Program-made: the position numbers and the translations under genes | The notes under the pieces: model-generated | Database searches by the model: none | The model's input: the letters and a program-made list of their open reading frames with translations, nothing else | Told to the model about the DNA's origin: nothing | Shown: piece after piece, positions 12,317 to 21,564 of the stretch | Layout: every line of letters begins with the position of its first letter | How positions within the stretch are numbered: position 1 is the first letter of the stretch | Assembly (NCBI RefSeq): GCF_037975245.1 | Contig: NC_092573.1 | Coordinates: forward strand, 6,302,001 to 6,366,000 | Source: Apostichopus japonicus | Lineage: Eukaryota > Echinodermata > Holothuroidea > Aspidochirotida > Stichopodidae | Direction of reading: 5' to 3' | DNA: 64,000 nucleotides

Positions 12317-12596
12317 ATGGAAAAGGGATCAGGGCAAGGAGAATCGGGCGAAAGAAAACGACCTTATCCTGGAACGAGCGTATAGGTTCAAGTGGAGGAA
12401 AGCCATTGTTGCATGGACCTGACAAAAACAGCAGTGCAAAGGAACAACAGCGACGAAGAGATGCCACGAAGATCTATCTTCTACGTTCCTACGTAAACTG
12501 GCAAATGGAGAAAGAACTCTACAAACATGTCCACGATTTGACTTCTGTTAGCAACGCAGATTTCGCAGAACATTTGCTTCAGGATCACACAAAAAG
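12317..12596 (+). CDS. Exon A of a three-exon gene, frame-disrupted near its start
   Basis: ATG at 12317 in good context (caatcATGG) opens MEKGSGQGESGERKRPYPG, but that frame stops at about 12383. The neighbouring frame continues without a stop through GKPLLHGPDKNSSAKEQQRRRDATKIYLL and a helical module (YVNWQMEKELYKHVHDL...NADFAEHLLQDHTKR) to an AAAAG|GTAATG donor ending at 12596 in phase 2. The W...L....S...FA..LL..H pattern resembles an N-terminal module that I associate with transposon-linked or repetitive deuterostome proteins; the function is unknown. The donor phase agrees with the acceptor of exon B (20397) and then exon C (21362). A single-base indel near 12380 would unify the two frames, so this is either a decayed gene or a sequence error. 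Confidence in the exon is moderate and in the start is low. Confidence 0.45.
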
Positions 12597-12634
12597 GTAA
12601 TGATTTGCTAAGCTAGGCTAAAACTGTATAGGGT

Positions 12635-13334
12635 GGTTTCAGTTGTTTTCCGCATACGTTACTTTCCGCTGATTACTTTCCGCTGAAAAAATTCTTCTGC
12701 GGAAAACACCGATTTTTCACTTGCCTGTACACTATATTTTTCCGCAATTTTGAGATACCAAATTCAGGCAGGATGATTAAAATAACATGAGAAAGTATCA
12801 AAGAACGTTGATCAAGGATGGTTAGACTGAGTTCATGTCAGAAAAGTTAAGCTGCTTATAATTTAGAGGAGGCTTGGGGTGTTCGTAATTACGAATTATT
12901 AAAGAAGCATATAATACTGGGCAAAGGGACGCCCGCGTTATGAAGGATTGAGTATCTAATTAAGTATTAAATATTCGGCCCGCGTAATGATGGTTTAAAA
13001 AAAAAGGTGTAAAAGGCGGTATCTTTGATTTTCGCTGGAAATAAAATGGCTGTATAAGTAAGCCTTACAGCCTAAGCTACAAGTACAACCTTAGCTACTG
13101 TATCCTAAATCTAGTCTCGAAGCTACATTTTATCCTGTTACAGTCAAATCCTATCTTATCCATCTTCCTAAATCCTTCCATGTGCCTAATAATTTCAGTA
13201 AGTCATTCTGTTCCTCCCAAAAAGAAACGGTACTTTCCGTTGAAAAAAACGTTGTTTTCCGCTGACAAATTTGTTTGCGGAAAACACCGTTTTGTTTCAG
13301 CGGAAAGTAACGTGTGCGGAAAACAACGGTACCC
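12635..13334. mobile_element. 700-bp MITE with TTTTCCGC inverted ends and 8-9 bp TSD
   Basis: The left end reads GGTTTCAGTTGTTTTCCGC and the right end, reverse complemented, reads GGGTACCGTTGTTTTCCGC. Both continue with an ACGTTACTTTCCGCTGA block, so the inverted ends span about 40 bp. The direct repeat GTATAGGGT flanks the element (12626-12634 and 13335-13343). Extra TTTCCGC/GCGGAAA copies lie inside both ends. The duplication length suggests hAT or Merlin-like mobilisation. No transposase is present. The element sits directly after the donor of exon A. Confidence 0.75.
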
Positions 13335-13812
13335 GTATAGGGTAATACTAGTACATAGTAGTACTACAGGGTATTGTCCTAGGTAACTGTCAGTATTGCG
13401 AAGTACAGAAAACTGCAAAGTTCGGACACCCCTAAGAAATACACGATTTCACCATGATAACCTACAAGCGAAAGCCAATATCACTAAAAACCAGGAAGCT
13501 ACAGTTATTTCCTCTCCAAAATGACCCGTGCGCAAGTATGTACGTACATATCTGTCAATAAAATGAAGATAGTTTTTGGGGTATTTTAAGGCTTAGGTGT
13601 TCAAACTTCGCAGTGTCTATGCTATTGTATTTGTAACATACATGATTTGATGAGCCTAGGCTTTGTAACTAGGCCTATCATTCATTATTTTTCCAATGGA
13701 CCTAGCGTATGCTAACCTTATCATACTTATCCTAGCACAAAATAGCAGTAAGTTGTATTACTGAGTCATCATCATCACTGTTTGTGAATGCTTGTCATGA
13801 GGATACTGTATA

Positions 13813-14066
13813 GGCCGTTTCTTACGACTAGTCGTAACAATTATAAACTATTCTTACGACAAAGGCAAATTCAAGTGCAGTAAATAAAGCAACTGCGCAT
13901 GTAGTAGAGGTAACCCTAAACATAACCCTAAACCTCAATCCTAACCCTAACCGGAAGTTATTGTTACTCATCGTCGTAAAATTAGTACTCCTAATCACAA
14001 AAATAGCAACTGCCCATGCGTAGTCGGAAATTATTCTTACGACTAGTTGTAAGAATAGCCACTTTG
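13813..14066. mobile_element. 254-bp MITE with CTTACGACTAGTCGTAA ends and telomere-like core
   Basis: Both ends carry CTTACGACTAGTCGTAA or a one-base variant in opposite orientation, itself almost palindromic. The direct repeat TACTGTATA flanks the unit (13804-13812 and 14067-14075). The centre (about 13910-13955) holds degenerate CCCTAA repeats reading AACCCTAAAC...CCTAACCCTAACC, the vertebrate and echinoderm telomere motif. The extreme termini differ slightly in length, so exact borders are uncertain by a few bases. Confidence 0.65.
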
Positions 14067-15016
14067 TACTGTATACAGTTAAAAATTAAAATATCCTTCC
14101 TAAAGAAGACTGACAGGGACTGGGGGTCTTTAGTTTCACTCCTCATATTTATGCCATGGAAAGCTGGGCCTTCTCATCACCAAAAAGTAAACTGTTTTTG
14201 CCTCAACAAATTGATGGAAATATATTTTCTAACCACTAGGCCTAGCTGGTGATCTGTTCATCCCCACCCCTTCAGGTTCTAAATTGTTATCAGCTGTCCT
14301 TGTTTGAAGAATAATTCTTGTGAATGAGCATTTGAAAGAAATGCCTCACCTATGCCCAGTCATAATTAACTGGGCATATAACATAGGACTAAGGCCTATA
14401 GTATTAGTAATAAGTATCTGAATTTAGTGTTCATAGTAACTGTATTCCCTAATTTTGTAATATACACCAGTGAGGAAGGCCTACTGTGCTGTACAAGTAC
14501 AACCACATGGACCTGCAATTTTTCCTATAAAAATAATGCATCTACATAAATAATTTAGAATCACTCCTAACTGATTCACATGTTTTCACACCGCTGCGTA
14601 CAGTTGGAAGTCTGACCCCGTGACCTCGAAGAATGATCAACGATCACGCATATCATTAAATTTGAATTTGCCCGCATTTAACGTAAAGTCGGTCCTACGT
14701 TTCACTCACAGAATTTACAGACATTGATAGTTTACAACTTACCGGAACCTCACAGAATGGATTAAAAGTAATTCCAATGTATGGTAGGGCAAAGATACCC
14801 GAGAAAAAATCAACGAAAACCTATGAAACAACGATTGCAATCCAACTTCGTCCTCACACATGTATTCCTAACTGACACAAAATAGGCCAAAACGAACCAA
14901 CGAAAGAGAGTTACAGCAAAAAAGTTCTCCCATTTGTGGATCTTGTACTCTCCTACATGATGCTGTAAAGTTTCGGTGAAATGGTTGTCTAAGACGGCCA
15001 GTCACAAAACGATTAC

Positions 15017-15050
15017 CTCGACTCGGCGATTTTGTTGCTGTCGCCGCCAT
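15017..15050 (-). CDS. Outward-reading MAATATK mini-exon in transposon copy 1
   Basis: A CAAAATGGCGGC start context opens MAATATKSPSRG and reaches a GAG|GTAATC donor after 34 nt. AANATGGCGGC resembles the YY1/TISU start element of short-leader housekeeping genes. The frame reads through the donor for 60 codons if unspliced. It points toward the nearer transposon end and thus toward host DNA. The same module is at 35723-35756. It is inferred to be a captured promoter plus first exon; expression is unknown. Confidence 0.35.
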
Positions 15051-15726
15051 TTTGAAATTAGGTAGACTTTCGCCAAGCCGTTTTCATGCTATGGGCTACT
15101 ACCGACAAGACTTCATTCAAATCGTTTTCAATGTAGTGGAACCCATTCCTTTAGTGTACGGTCTATTAGGAATGTTAGGTTTTGTGGCGTGAAATTAAGT
15201 AATTTAAGTTGTGCTAAGGTTTGGAAGAAATTTTGTCCCAAATTCTAATATATGATTAGGTAAAATGTGAAATTACTGAGAGCTGCGTATGGGAGGGGTA
15301 AGTGAGACAAAATGGGGGAGGGGGCAAGGGAGATGGTGTTTCCTTTCTAGCTAAATTAATGGTGGTAACTATTAAGGTAACACAAATTTTCCTGAGTCTG
15401 TTGTCAAAACTGAAGGGGTCATACCACATTGAATATACAAAGGTAACATGGCCTAGGCCAAACCTTATTTCTAGTTGCTTTCTAAGGAACTTCCAACAAT
15501 TCCGAATGATTTATACCTACAATACCAAATGATTTATACTTACCCACTTACCATAATTCCACAGTAGCCCTTACTCAGTGAGATTCTGCAAAGCTGGGTA
15601 CTCATCTGTTGCTTATATTCATCAATAAATATCAGTTAACAGTTTTCCAGTCAATACCAATCCTTGTTTGGTTCATGTATCACACTACATAACTGCTTGC
15701 CAATATTGAAGTTAAGTACTGTGGCT

Positions 15727-15905
15727 TGGGTAGGCCGGTAGGGGTGTGTTGTTTAGGGGAGGGGTGTGGTGTTTTTAGGGGTTTTGGGGAGGGAATGTGG
15801 TGCTTAGCGGATTTGGGGAAGGGTTTGGAGTTTCCCAGCTTTGGGATGGGTGTGGTGTTCACCAGCTTTGGGAAGAGTTAGGGTATTTTGGAGGGATGAG
15901 GTGGT
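15727..15905 (-). repeat. C-rich degenerate minisatellite in copy 1
   Basis: On the minus strand this is a run of blocks such as CCCAAAGCTGGTGAACACCA, CCCAAAGCTGGGAAACTC and CCCCTAAAAACACCACACC, with a loose 25-30 bp period. The corresponding block in the other copy is at about 34870-35060. Proline- and histidine-rich frames across it are translation artefacts. Confidence 0.6.
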
Positions 15906-16578
15906 TTTGCCACATATGGGGACTTTAATTAAAAGCTGACTTTCAGTACACAGGACGTGTTTGGATACATTACGTTCTATGGATACTCTGACCAAATATT
16001 TTGAGTAGGGCTGTTTTCTTTTTCTTTTGCACATGCATAGTAGAACATAAGTCAACAGTGGAAATAGAGTTGCCTGGTCTTTTATTGATTTTATAACTGT
16101 AACAATAAGGCACTTTAAGCAAAAGAAAAAAGAAAACAAAAAACATTTGTGTGACACTCTCCATGAAAGAACATGTTTTAATGTCCTGTGAAAATATGGG
16201 CATGAAATATAAATTACTTCGATCACTGCAAAGTGAAATACTTTGTTCAAATGGAAGGAATAGCTTAACAAAATTTGAATACTTCTTGAAATGAAACACA
16301 CTTCATACTGTGAAGACTTCATACAATAATGTTGTCTGAAAAAAAATCACACACAATGTCAAGTGCATTATGACTGGAAGGGGTATTTCAAGGTGGCATA
16401 GTGAAGGCATGACATAGCAAAAACAGTTCAGGTGGCAGGATGGATAGTTTTGTAACTTTGAAATGGTGAGATATGCCTGTGACATATGGCATAAGATTAA
16501 AATTAAAAGACAAATATATAAAAGTAAAAGGTAAGAGTAGAAAGTAAATAAATAAGTCCAAACTTGACATATAACTTT

Positions 16579-17033
16579 AACAACCTGATCTTCTTCAGAA
16601 ATAGGAGCACCAATAGCAGCCCAACGATCCATACTTCCTTTCATATAATTCAAATTATTTCCAACTGACTTGCCCTCTGCCATTTCAGTTCTGAGGTACT
16701 TTTTCTTGAGCTGAATTTTGTTGGTTAGAGAATCCTTTTCGAACAGAGTACGCAAGGCATCCTAAGCATCACTAGGTTTCTCACTTGTTGTAATTAATTC
16801 CAGCTGACTAGATGCTATTGCAAGCACAATGGTGAAAAATGCCAGTTGTGTCTTTTTCAAGTTTGCACTCTTCTACTTCTCACATACAGTAACCCCCAAC
16901 TTTCCTGAGCCATCCTCATAGCCCACAGGCCTTTTGCAAGAAACAAATGTCTCATCTGGAAATTCCATGTCAGCCAGTTCGAGCCATCCATTTTGTTAAT
17001 TTTCCACGTCATATTTTCTGTTGTTCCAGCCAT
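16579..17033 (-). pseudogene. Copia-type Gag remnant, copy 1
   Basis: From ATG at 17033 the minus strand encodes MAGTTEDM-like sequence and then the Copia Gag N-terminal signature (DGSNWLTWNFQMRHLFLAKDLW). A frameshift follows, then ALRTLFEKDSLTNKIQLKKK, YLRTEMAEGK and AAIGAPISEEDQVV, which are characteristic of the Copia Gag (UBN2-like) domain. A TAG stop replaces the expected Trp in the DAWDAL position. Homology ends abruptly after EEDQVV; nucleocapsid zinc knuckle, protease, integrase and RT are missing. It is non-functional. The same lesions occur in the second transposon copy. Confidence 0.85.
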
Positions 17034-17159
17034 ATTGGTCAGTTGTCACGACTAAATTAACCAATTTAAGTACCGACAATTCCCAAGAAATGGTTCTAAA
17101 ATCAGCACATAAATTCCAAACAACAATCTATTCTACACAGTTAACTTCCAGTGTATGTG

Positions 17160-17174
17160 TCTGGGCCAATAACC
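17160..17174 (-). other. Copia primer-binding site (tRNA-iMet half type)
   Basis: Directly after the LTR the minus strand reads GGTTATTGGCCCAG. Drosophila copia primes from an internal fragment of initiator tRNA-Met at a GGTTATGGGCCCAG-like site, so this is an almost exact counterpart. This supports the LTR border. Confidence 0.7.
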
Positions 17175-17383
17175 TGTTCGAGTTAGCTAGAGAATAGGCA
17201 TGAGACTGCTGAGTATATTACAGCCTGTTGCTGCACACAACTTGTTCTTTCTATAAGAGTATAACAGAAACTGAGGAAAAATGTAAATTACACATATATA
17301 GAAAACAAAATTGCTTAAAGGTAGCACACTAATAATACAACCTGATTAAACAAACAATAGTTTGGAGCAGAGTTGTAACAACA
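17175..17383 (-). repeat. Copia 5' LTR, copy 1
   Basis: A 209-bp segment runs from TGTTGTTACAAC to CTCGAACA on the minus strand, giving TGTT...AACA ends, and abuts the primer-binding site. No 3' LTR is visible, so only the 5' part of the retroelement was kept. The 5' border is inferred from the TG...CA rule. Confidence 0.6.
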
Positions 17384-19010
17384 GGCACTTAACTGATCCA
17401 CAGGCTGCATTCCTTCTTACTACGGGTACATATAAGAGAGCTAGGAACTTAAAGATATATAGTATTAAATAGAATGTGAGACTACATTTATTAACAGATT
17501 TCTATAAATAAACTCTTATATGAAACTTCAGATATGAGGATAATAAACATGAGGATGTAATAAACTCTGGAAGCTCTCTGGGCTAATACTTAATACCAGT
17601 GGAACTGCATTTTGCAATGTTAGTCATTATACATAACAAAACAAATCTAATAGTGAATGAAACTTTTCTTCTTTTTGGGAATAACTTTTTTTTGGTCATA
17701 TATACATGGGAAAGCACCTTAGAGAAATCTGTGTGTGACACACACACACATAGGGAAGACTGTACGTGAATGACTAACTAAGTACTTCTACTACTGTACC
17801 TATCATAGAAAACAACATAACAATAAAAAGATCGTAAACTCTCGTTAACAGCAAAACATGTTGTCACAAAATGATCCCTCATATTGTTTTAAGTCACCTG
17901 GAATTGTAAGTAGCTATGTACAACTACATGGCTCTATGAGGTGCAATTGTTCTCAAGTACCAGCAGTAGGTCTAACTGTAATAGCAATAAGTATAAAGTG
18001 TAAGCAGTATAAAGCAAGCTAGTTTTATTTCTGTGTTACGTATCTTGCTCTACATATTAAGCATAGGGAATTGGGCCTAGACTTAAGTCATGGATCTAAT
18101 ACCGGTCTTGAACACTTGTAACAAAGTGACATTGAAATGGATCCCGATCCCAGGATGGCGGAAATTTTCACCCAGTCCAGCTTTAATAAAACTCATCATA
18201 AGCCATGATTTTAACTTATACATAGTACAGGGCAGTCTACTTGTACTACTAATAATTTTTGTAAAATAATAATAATACTAAATTGTATCTTATGCAGTCC
18301 AAATCTTTTCAAGAACAGGCCCCTTAGAATTATTACACAAGGACGAGAAGGCGTAGGCTAAGAACTAAAGGTTATAGGCCTTAGTCCATTATTAAAATTG
18401 GACTAAACTATGCAGGTATTCTAGTATTACTAAAACTAGGCTAGGGCCTACCTGTAGTAAAAACTTGTCGTAGTATATTACTTTAGTAAATACAAAAGTA
18501 CTAGGCCTATAGGCTAGCCTAGGCTTGTACTAGGGGCCTAGTACAGTAATATTACTGTCCGCTATGCCCTCGAAATTTTAAATTTTAACTATTTAGTAGC
18601 CATAAGTAGTACCGTGACTTATCAACTCCCTGATTTTTCCATATTAACGCAAAAAAATGAAGGGAATCTATGCCGAATAGAAAGATTACGAAAAATACGA
18701 GACGTTGCAAATCTAGCACTAGCTACATCATAGTCGACATATAGCGCTAGGCTGCACGTTATAGGATACGGTGCTTTCGTGTATATGTGTATTATGTACG
18801 TTAGGATACATGTATTAGGGGCAACCAAAAGCACATAGGAGCACCATTTTCGTTGACCAAAAAATCACACTTTTCGGGGGAGTTACAACTTTTCTGAAAA
18901 ATATGAGTAAGATTCAAGCTTATATATTACAAAAATGATATTTTTACGGTTAAAAGTTGTCTAAGACGCGAAAGTCACATAACGATAGACGTCGACTCGA
19001 TTTGACTTAC

Positions 19011-19184
19011 CTTTATGTTTTTGCGTTGGTCGTCGATAAGAAAATGCACTGTTCTATTGGTAAAATCTTCGTTTCTTTCCGGAAATGATCGTATTTGAGT
19101 CTCTAAAGTATCCTTTATCGAGCTACGATACTCGTAAACCCGAATGACATTGGGATGTTTGCGAATTTTACCGATTACATCCAT
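19011..19184 (-). CDS. Inward-reading MDVIGK first-exon module in transposon copy 1
   Basis: ATG at 19184 opens a 58-codon frame (MDVIGKIRKHPNVIRVYEY...ERNEDFTNRTVHF...NIK) that ends exactly at an AAG|GTAAGT donor in phase 0. The peptide is charged and soluble-looking, and no family was recognised. The 5' side, within 130 bp of the transposon end, contains CCGGAAGT and CCGG-type ETS-like motifs, as expected for a CpG-type promoter. The copy at 31572-31745 encodes the identical peptide. It could be the first exon of the transposon's own lost gene or of a captured host gene. Confidence 0.45.
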
Positions 19185-19313
19185 ACATGGAAGTAGCGAA
19201 CCGAAGTCCGTAGAACCGGATTTGCGCGAAACAATTACTTCCGGGTCAAGTAAGCTGTGCTCGAAAATTTGCTAGTAACGGTCATATATTGAGGTCAGAC
19301 TTCCAACTGCGTA

Positions 19314-20396
19314 TGCAACTAGACCTTAGGCTTTTCTAAGGTCAGCCTCAGCCAGCATATATGCAATCAAGTTTTAATGGTTCATTTGGGCAACAGGGTG
19401 TTATACTGTTATCTACTGACTGTCTGTCCAATATTCCAGCAATCATGTGTACATGTCTGTGTTTGGGATTTTTGAAGGAACCCAACTGCTATGCAAGAAA
19501 TTAGGTAAATTAGCCTCACAAATTGAGGGACCATAGTACATATAGCTATACCTATATAAACCTTTATATAGCCATGCCTGGGGGTAAGAAAGTTTTTTTT
19601 GTGTAGGCCTGATGCACATACTTTATGATGTGCTAAGTTATCATATTTTTTATATATAGTCAGTATATACTATGCTTGTTCTTGTTCAGCTTCTTGTGAA
19701 TGATCTGATGTTTAGTGTTCAAAAATTATAATATCTATTAAATTTGGTGGCCGAAACTATCTCTTGTGGAGAGTAATCTAGCGTTAAATTAATGGTAGTC
19801 TGAAATCAAGCTATTCATGTAAACAGGAATTTTTCACAATGGTAGGCTTATGTCATGGTGTAAGCTAGCATCTCAAATCTCACTCATGAAACCAACTGCT
19901 CACATAAACAGGAAGTTTACACAGTAGGTAAATAATGAGTGTACATCAAACTCTGATCAAAAGACTGGACATCTTTTAGCGATATGAAACCAATCAGTTC
20001 ACTAAGACAGGAAGTTTACATAGTAAATTTTACATTGACATGTGAGCTCAAGTTGTTGGGCAAGCAGTTGGGCAACACAAAATTATCCTTACAATTCTTG
20101 AAAGGTACCGCAGTTTATGGATATGTTGAAGAAGAGTATGAAAGAATATCTCATCCTTATCTGGGTTTAAATCAATGTGAGTTAACAATATGTTTTTATT
20201 GAAATATGCCTAAGTGTTTGTTTGTTACTTTTCTCTTTCATATTTTTTCTTGGGTAGGTATGATAAAAACATGTATGTTTGTAATGATTTGGTCATTACC
20301 AGATTCATTATGCATACAATTAAGCTTGGGGTGTACAGTAAAATTACTATTTCAGTTATATGATTTACGGACAATTTTTTTGGTTTCATTGTATAG
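19314..20396. other. Intronic or intergenic sequence
   Basis: No supportable exon or repeat was recognised. It lies between transposon copy 1 and exon B. The open frame at 19984-20202 has no splice sites or motifs that would support it. Confidence 0.5.
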
Positions 20397-20497
20397 GTTT
20401 CAAATGCATCTTTTCCGGAAAGATGCTGAAAGTCAAACAGAGGCATTCTCAGCAGCTGTCACCACAGAAAGATCAGTTGACACTCAGAAAGGAGAAG
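20397..20497 (+). CDS. Exon B of the three-exon gene
   Basis: An internal exon of 101 nt is bounded by a TTTCATTGTATAG acceptor and a GAAG|GTAAAT donor. It encodes FQMHLFRKDAESQTEAFSAAVTTERSVDTQKGE, a polar Ser/Thr/Gln-rich linker with ESQTE and VDTQ motifs. It enters in phase 2, matching exon A, and leaves in phase 1, matching exon C. The phase agreement on both sides is the main evidence that it is real. The product is unknown. Confidence 0.5.
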
Positions 20498-20929
20498 GTA
20501 AATTTATATGTTTATCCTTGCATGAATTACAGACTGGAAGAGCAGTGCTAATCTTATCTGATCTGATGTGATCAGAAAAATAATACAATTTCATTCTCAT
20601 TAAATTCCAAAAGAAAAGAAAAAAATGGTAGCATATTGCTCATCCACTAAAAAGCATACATGTGTATGAAAATTTATAAAAGTAAGTGGGCCTGATATTA
20701 TCAGGATCTTCTTTAGAGGCAAACTGACTAGTAACAGTAAATTCAAGAGACACAATAGAGCCTGGAACAGAGAGGACATGGTGAACACAAAGAAAGAAGT
20801 TAATGGTGTATTGAACAAAAGGAGTCAGTGAAAGCAGAGGTATTTAGATAAACTGTGGAGTACAAAGCGAGGATTAAGTAAGGAGAGAGGGCGAATAAAC
20901 TATAGCAGAATACAGAGATGGAGCAGGAT

Positions 20930-21230
20930 AAAGTTAGTCATGTCCTTCCTGTATATTGAGCCCATTCAGTTGAATGGTGCTAGGGCATTCCGTCCGCTCT
21001 CTCTATCTCTGCTGTGGTGTACTATGTCTGAGATGGTTAGTCTACGAATTCAGTTACCTGTTGGGACATGTCTTTAATGGTATGATTGGGCAGCTGAAAG
21101 TGTTCCCCTACTGGAGTCTCCATTTTCATGGTATTGACTTGTGACTAGAACTGCTTCTTGAGGGTGGTCTTGGTTTCACCAACATACTTGTAACTTCAAT
21201 GTCCTCTAAACTCAATGACACCATTTAAAT
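20930..21230 (-). pseudogene. Penelope-like element GIY-YIG endonuclease remnant
   Basis: On the minus strand, around 21195 down to 21060, the translation reads YKYVGETKTTLKKQF, a stop, then METPVGEHFQLPNHTIKDMS. This is the GIY-YIG core of Penelope-like elements, where QYVGETGRTLR..F and TPVGRHFNSPGHSI.DM are typical. Further down, in shifted frames, NALAPF and GLNIQEG fit the end of the domain. The upstream VIEFRGH segment sits where VVYVITC is usual. Stops and frameshifts make it dead, and no reverse transcriptase part remains. Confidence 0.7.
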
Positions 21231-21361
21231 TGAAATATCAGTTTCCAGTGCTGCATAAGTGTGATAAGTTCTAAACAAAAGGTATATTTTTAGTCACAGC
21301 CATAGAAGCTATAGCAGGATACTTGCAATCTAGTAACTCTTGTTTTATGTAATCTCTACAG

Positions 21362-21564
21362 ATACTCCTGATCCAGTTACTTCAACACCTCTCAAGAAGC
21401 CATCTGCCAATGTTCTGTCCAATGTCACCAGTAGGATTAGATATGGAGCAGCATGGGAGAAAAACCTCAAACTATACGAATACACATTGCCACATTTACA
21501 TGATCCTGAACAAAAGCGATCATACATATGGCAGGGGCAAGCACTTTTCCCAGACTTTTGTTGA
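21362..21564 (+). CDS. Exon C, terminal coding exon of the three-exon gene
   Basis: After a TAATCTCTACAG acceptor, 203 nt encode DTPDPVTSTPLKKPSANVLSN, then VTSRIRYGAAWEKNLKLYEY and TLPHLHDPEQKRSYIWQGQALFPDFC, ending in TGA. It joins exon B in phase 1 to give QKGE-DTPDPV without a break. The protein is hydrophilic with no membrane segment, and no domain is recognised. Just after the stop, a TTGTTGACAG|GTTGTG site could act as a donor or acceptor, so the stop may be an isoform end. Confidence 0.5.

Larger units (their letters stand above)
14601..19309 (-). mobile_element. 4.7-kb TIR transposon, copy 1 (inverted)
   Basis: The element starts CAGTTGGAAGTCTGACC at 14601 and ends with its inverted copy at 19309. 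The 4-bp target duplication CGTA lies on both sides (14597-14600 and 19310-19313). Nearly the whole length matches 31448-36172 in reverse orientation with few mismatches. In element order (minus strand here) it holds an inward-reading first-exon module, a Copia 5' LTR, primer-binding site and broken gag, a C-rich minisatellite, then an outward-reading first-exon module near the far end. No transposase was recognised. Superfamilies with 4-bp duplications (for example Chapaev, Academ, Sola2, Ginger) are candidates, but none is supported by a protein. It lies in the probable intron between exons A and B. Confidence 0.9.

Noticed and set aside
15804-16322. 172-codon frame shared by both transposon copies (also 34466-34984)
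   Set aside because: It covers the C-rich minisatellite and AT-rich sequence, has no domain, and is conserved only because the copies are nearly identical.
18622-18834. 70-codon frame beginning MLLVAPNTC, repeated at 31922-32134
   Set aside because: Lies in the intron-like part of the transposon just after the MDVIGK donor; no start or splice evidence, and identity reflects copy similarity.
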